Positions 29,064-31,523 of a stretch of 31,523 nt of DNA are shown here, piece by piece. Position numbers and translations under genes: made by a program. The DNA comes from an uncultured Capnocytophaga sp. (GTDB lineage Bacteria; Bacteroidota; Bacteroidia; Flavobacteriales; Flavobacteriaceae). Under the pieces are notes generated by a model that saw only the letters and a list, made by a program, of their open reading frames with translations, was not told the origin of the DNA and ran no database searches. The number at the start of each line of letters is the position of its first letter. The first letter of the stretch is position 1. The stretch spans positions 1 through 31,523 of the forward strand of contig NZ_CALHGG010000075.1 in assembly GCF_938029845.1 (NCBI RefSeq), in the 5' to 3' direction.

Positions 29064-31463
29064 ATGGAAGTGAAAATGATTACAAAAATTACAAAAATAA
29101 ATAACTTAGCAGTTTTTAAAAACTTTGAATGGGATAAAGTTATTCGAGATAAAGGAAATAATATTTCTAAATTTACTAAAGTAAATATTATTTATGGGAG
29201 GAACTATTCTGGAAAAACAACTCTTTCAAGAATTGTTCGCTCTTTAGAAACTAAAAAATTATCAGAAAAATATGAAGACCCTGATTTTGAAGTTGAGTTT
29301 GATTCTAACAATAAAATAACTCTACAGAATATAGAAGAACAAAAACAAATTATTCGTGTCTTCAACGAAGATTTTGTAAAGGAAAATTTGAGATTTATCT
29401 CTAATCCTGAAGAGAACATAACTTCTTTTGCCATATTAGGAGAAAATAATAGTATCGAAGAAGAGATAGAAGAATTAAAAGAAAAGTTAGGTAGAAACGA
29501 AGAAGGAAATAAAAGTGGGCTCTATTTAGAACTCGAAAAAAAAGAAGCTAATAAAAAATTATCTGAAGAAGAATATAATAATAGAAAAAAAAGTTTAGAG
29601 AGTAAAATACAAGAGAAAGCAATAAATAAGCAGACAGGTATTAAATATCACTCAAATATATTTGGAGATCAAAATTATAATTCTACTAAACTAAAAGAAG
29701 AAATAGAATTTGTATTAACAGAAAAAAACTTCTTAACAGAAAAAGAAAAAGCTGATAAATTAGCTCTTCTTAAAGAAACAATTAAAATACAAATCTCGCC
29801 TATTATTGCCCCTGAAATTGATTTACAAACTTTAAATAATAAAGTAAAGGAGGTAGTTACTAGACTTATTACACCTTCTAATAAAATAGAAGAGCTGGTT
29901 AAAATAGCTGTTTTAAACCGCTGGGTAAAAGAAGGACGAAAAATTCATAAAGAAAATGATTTAAAAGAATGTTCTTTTTGCGGTAATAAAATATCGGAAG
30001 AACGTTGGGAAGAATTAGATAAACATTTTGATGAAGAGTCTGAAAAATTAGAAAAAGAAATTGATTCAATGTTGCAAGAAGTAGACTCATATGTGACTAA
30101 AATTTCAGATGTACTACCAATAGATAAAAATCTTTTCTATACCAATTTTCAAAATGAATTAGAACAATTAATTGAGGAGAAAGACAATTGTATTAAAAAG
30201 ATAGTTAAAGAACTTAATAGTCTAAAAAAAATATTAGAGTCAAGAAAACAAGATTTATTAAATATTCAGTCTTTTTCCGATATACAAGATTTTTCAAAAG
30301 AATTAAATGAATGTATAACAAAGTATAATCGTCTTGTTAAAGAATCAAATTCTTATTCCCAAAATTTATCTCAAAATCAGGAAAATGCAAAAAAAGTATT
30401 AAGATTAAAAGAAGTAGCTGATTTTGCAAGAGACATTCAATATTCAAAAGAAAAAGCAGAAATAGATAATCTAAAAATTAAGTGGGAAAATTCTTCAGAT
30501 GAAGAAAAAGAAGTTAACGATAAAATCACAGAAGTATTAGATCTTATTTCCAATAAAGAAAGAGAAAGAAAAGATGAGGAAGCTGGAGCCAAAAAAGTAA
30601 ATGAATATCTTAACAACTTTTTTGGTCATAGTTTTTTAACCTTACAAGCTTTAAAAGATAAGGATGAAGAAAAAAGTATTTATTTTGAAGTTGTTAGAAA
30701 TGGGAAAAAAGCATATCATTTAAGTGAAGGAGAATGTAGTTTAATATCTTTTTGCTATTTTATGGCTAAACTTGAGGATATTGGTACTAAAGATATGAAT
30801 CCTATTATTTGGATAGATGACCCTATTTCAAGTTTAGATGGGAATCACATATTTTTTGTTTATAGTTTGATAAGTTCAGAAATCATTCAACCAAAAAAAA
30901 TTGAACAATTATTTATATCAACACATAATTTAGATTTTCTCAAATATCTGAAAAGATTTTCAAATTATTTTTCTAAAAAAGAGAGTCAGGAAAATATAAT
31001 TTCATATTTTTTACTTGCTAGAGAAAGAGATGAAAGTAACTTAATCATAATGCCAAACTATTTAAAGAACTATGTAACAGAATTTAATTACCTATTTCAT
31101 CAGATATATAAATGTTCTATTGCAGAAGAAAATGATATTGATGAACATAGCTTATTCTATAATTTTGCTAATAATACACGAAAATTTTTAGAAGCTTTCT
31201 TATTCTATAAATATCCTAATGCAGACATAAATGATAAAGATAAACTATTAAAATTTTTTGGAGGAGACAAACAAGCTGTAATATTGGTAGATAGGATTGA
31301 TAATGAATATTCTCATTTAGAGGGCTTATTTGAAAGAAGTATGAAACCTGTTGATGTTCCAGAAATGAGAAAAATGGCTCAATATATTTTAAGAAAAATT
31401 GAAGAAAAGGATAAGGAACAATATGATTCTTTATTAAAAAGTATAGGAGAATGTAAGAAATAA
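29064..31463 (+). CDS. AAA_13-type ATPase, RloC-like candidate defence protein
   Basis: A 799-residue SMC/ABC-like ATPase. Walker A GRNYSGKT is at 45-52, ABC signature LSEGE at 553-557, Walker B IIWIDDP at 581-587 and the switch His621 (STHNLDF). Between the ATPase halves (about 130-510) lie Lys/Glu-rich coiled coils, with a CSFCG motif (Cys303, Cys306) near the middle that looks like a Rad50-type zinc hook. The C-terminal 150 residues hold NNTRKFLEAFLFYKYP and NEYSHLEG: Arg706, Glu710 and His751. RloC and PrrC tRNA anticodon nucleases have this plan, with a known Arg/Glu(+4)/His triad in PrrC; here the His is 41 after the Glu rather than about 32. It is much more AT-rich than its neighbours, which points to acquisition by transfer. 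Alternative: a plain AAA_13 ATPase without nuclease. Confidence 0.85.
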   Translation: MEVKMITKITKINNLAVFKNFEWDKVIRDKGNNISKFTKVNIIYGRNYSGKTTLSRIVRSLETKKLSEKYEDPDFEVEFDSNNKITLQNIEEQKQIIRVFNEDFVKENLRFISNPEENITSFAILGENNSIEEEIEELKEKLGRNEEGNKSGLYLELEKKEANKKLSEEEYNNRKKSLESKIQEKAINKQTGIKYHSNIFGDQNYNSTKLKEEIEFVLTEKNFLTEKEKADKLALLKETIKIQISPIIAPEIDLQTLNNKVKEVVTRLITPSNKIEELVKIAVLNRWVKEGRKIHKENDLKECSFCGNKISEERWEELDKHFDEESEKLEKEIDSMLQEVDSYVTKISDVLPIDKNLFYTNFQNELEQLIEEKDNCIKKIVKELNSLKKILESRKQDLLNIQSFSDIQDFSKELNECITKYNRLVKESNSYSQNLSQNQENAKKVLRLKEVADFARDIQYSKEKAEIDNLKIKWENSSDEEKEVNDKITEVLDLISNKERERKDEEAGAKKVNEYLNNFFGHSFLTLQALKDKDEEKSIYFEVVRNGKKAYHLSEGECSLISFCYFMAKLEDIGTKDMNPIIWIDDPISSLDGNHIFFVYSLISSEIIQPKKIEQLFISTHNLDFLKYLKRFSNYFSKKESQENIISYFLLARERDESNLIIMPNYLKNYVTEFNYLFHQIYKCSIAEENDIDEHSLFYNFANNTRKFLEAFLFYKYPNADINDKDKLLKFFGGDKQAVILVDRIDNEYSHLEGLFERSMKPVDVPEMRKMAQYILRKIEEKDKEQYDSLLKSIGECKK

Positions 31464-31505
31464 AACTTTGTCCGTTTTTTACAATCGTATTCCCTGCGCT
31501 TGCGG

Positions 31506-31513
31506 TACTTTTG
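31506..31513 (+). promoter_or_regulatory. -7 element TACTTTTG at window end
   Basis: TACTTTTG fits TAnnTTTG and would drive a gene beyond the window edge. The 42 bases between the ATPase stop and this box hold nothing else recognisable. Confidence 0.45.
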
Positions 31514-31523
31514 CCCCCGAATA

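Noticed and set aside
29064..31463. SMC or Rad50 DNA-repair protein
   Set aside because: No Mre11/SbcD partner is adjacent, the head has the AAA_13-type motifs and the C-terminal domain beyond the ATPase does not belong to Rad50.

Overview
The window looks like a chromosome segment of a Flavobacteriia-type Bacteroidota, most like Capnocytophaga. Promoters fit the Bacteroidota -7 element TAnnTTTG, starts sit behind A-rich leaders rather than Shine-Dalgarno sites, GC is about 40 %, and the families present are typical of the phylum (GIN-domain protein, LytS/LytTR pair, folK-dNK fusion, BIG_5 lipoprotein, small outer-membrane barrels). The genus is an inference from style, not from a marker gene.

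Layout. 1-612: 3' part of a Rossmann NAD(P)-binding protein. 718-4871: cell-envelope and accessory genes (outer-membrane protein, lipoprotein, nitroreductase, GIN-domain protein, VirK/YbjX-like protein), separated by short GC-rich hairpin repeats. 4983-8248: two tandem paralogous beta-barrel proteins, then a LytS-type kinase and LytTR regulator overlapping by 4 nt. 8311-10559: OpuC-type osmoprotectant ABC importer with permease and binding protein fused. 10590-11902: a graveyard holding a doubly deleted zinc-type alcohol dehydrogenase and a broken copy of a two-gene module. 12094-13635: collagen-like lipoprotein with 65 perfect Gly-X-Y triplets and a BspA-like leucine-rich-repeat end.

13685-20417 (minus strand): a housekeeping run transcribed right to left: lipocalin-like lipoprotein, secreted protein, ACP phosphodiesterase, folK-dNK fusion, phosphopantetheinyl transferase, an unknown beta-rich protein, ruvX and dxs. 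20532-26554 (plus strand): DUF2520 Rossmann protein, KdsC-like phosphatase, a class IV aminotransferase-fold protein whose PLP lysine and glutamate are both replaced, BIG_5 lipoprotein, MATE transporter, a small acidic protein and a PAP2 phosphatase.

26557-31523: a second accessory zone with a glyoxalase-family remnant, a strong terminator, the intact copy of the two-gene module (membrane protein plus secreted protein), an AraC gene cut by one amber codon, and a very AT-rich 799-residue ATPase with a CxxC zinc-hook-like motif and an RxxxE...H arrangement reminiscent of the RloC/PrrC anticodon nucleases.

Most noteworthy are the RloC-like candidate defence gene, the two copies of an unrecognised membrane/secreted module (one decayed, one intact, both abutting the last codons of dead enzyme genes), the probable pseudo-enzyme of class IV aminotransferase fold, and a palindromic repeat read through as the C-terminus of the phosphopantetheinyl transferase. 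No tRNA, rRNA, CRISPR array or transposase was seen. Apart from the decayed 10560-12093 stretch, no gene-free interval exceeds about 300 bases.
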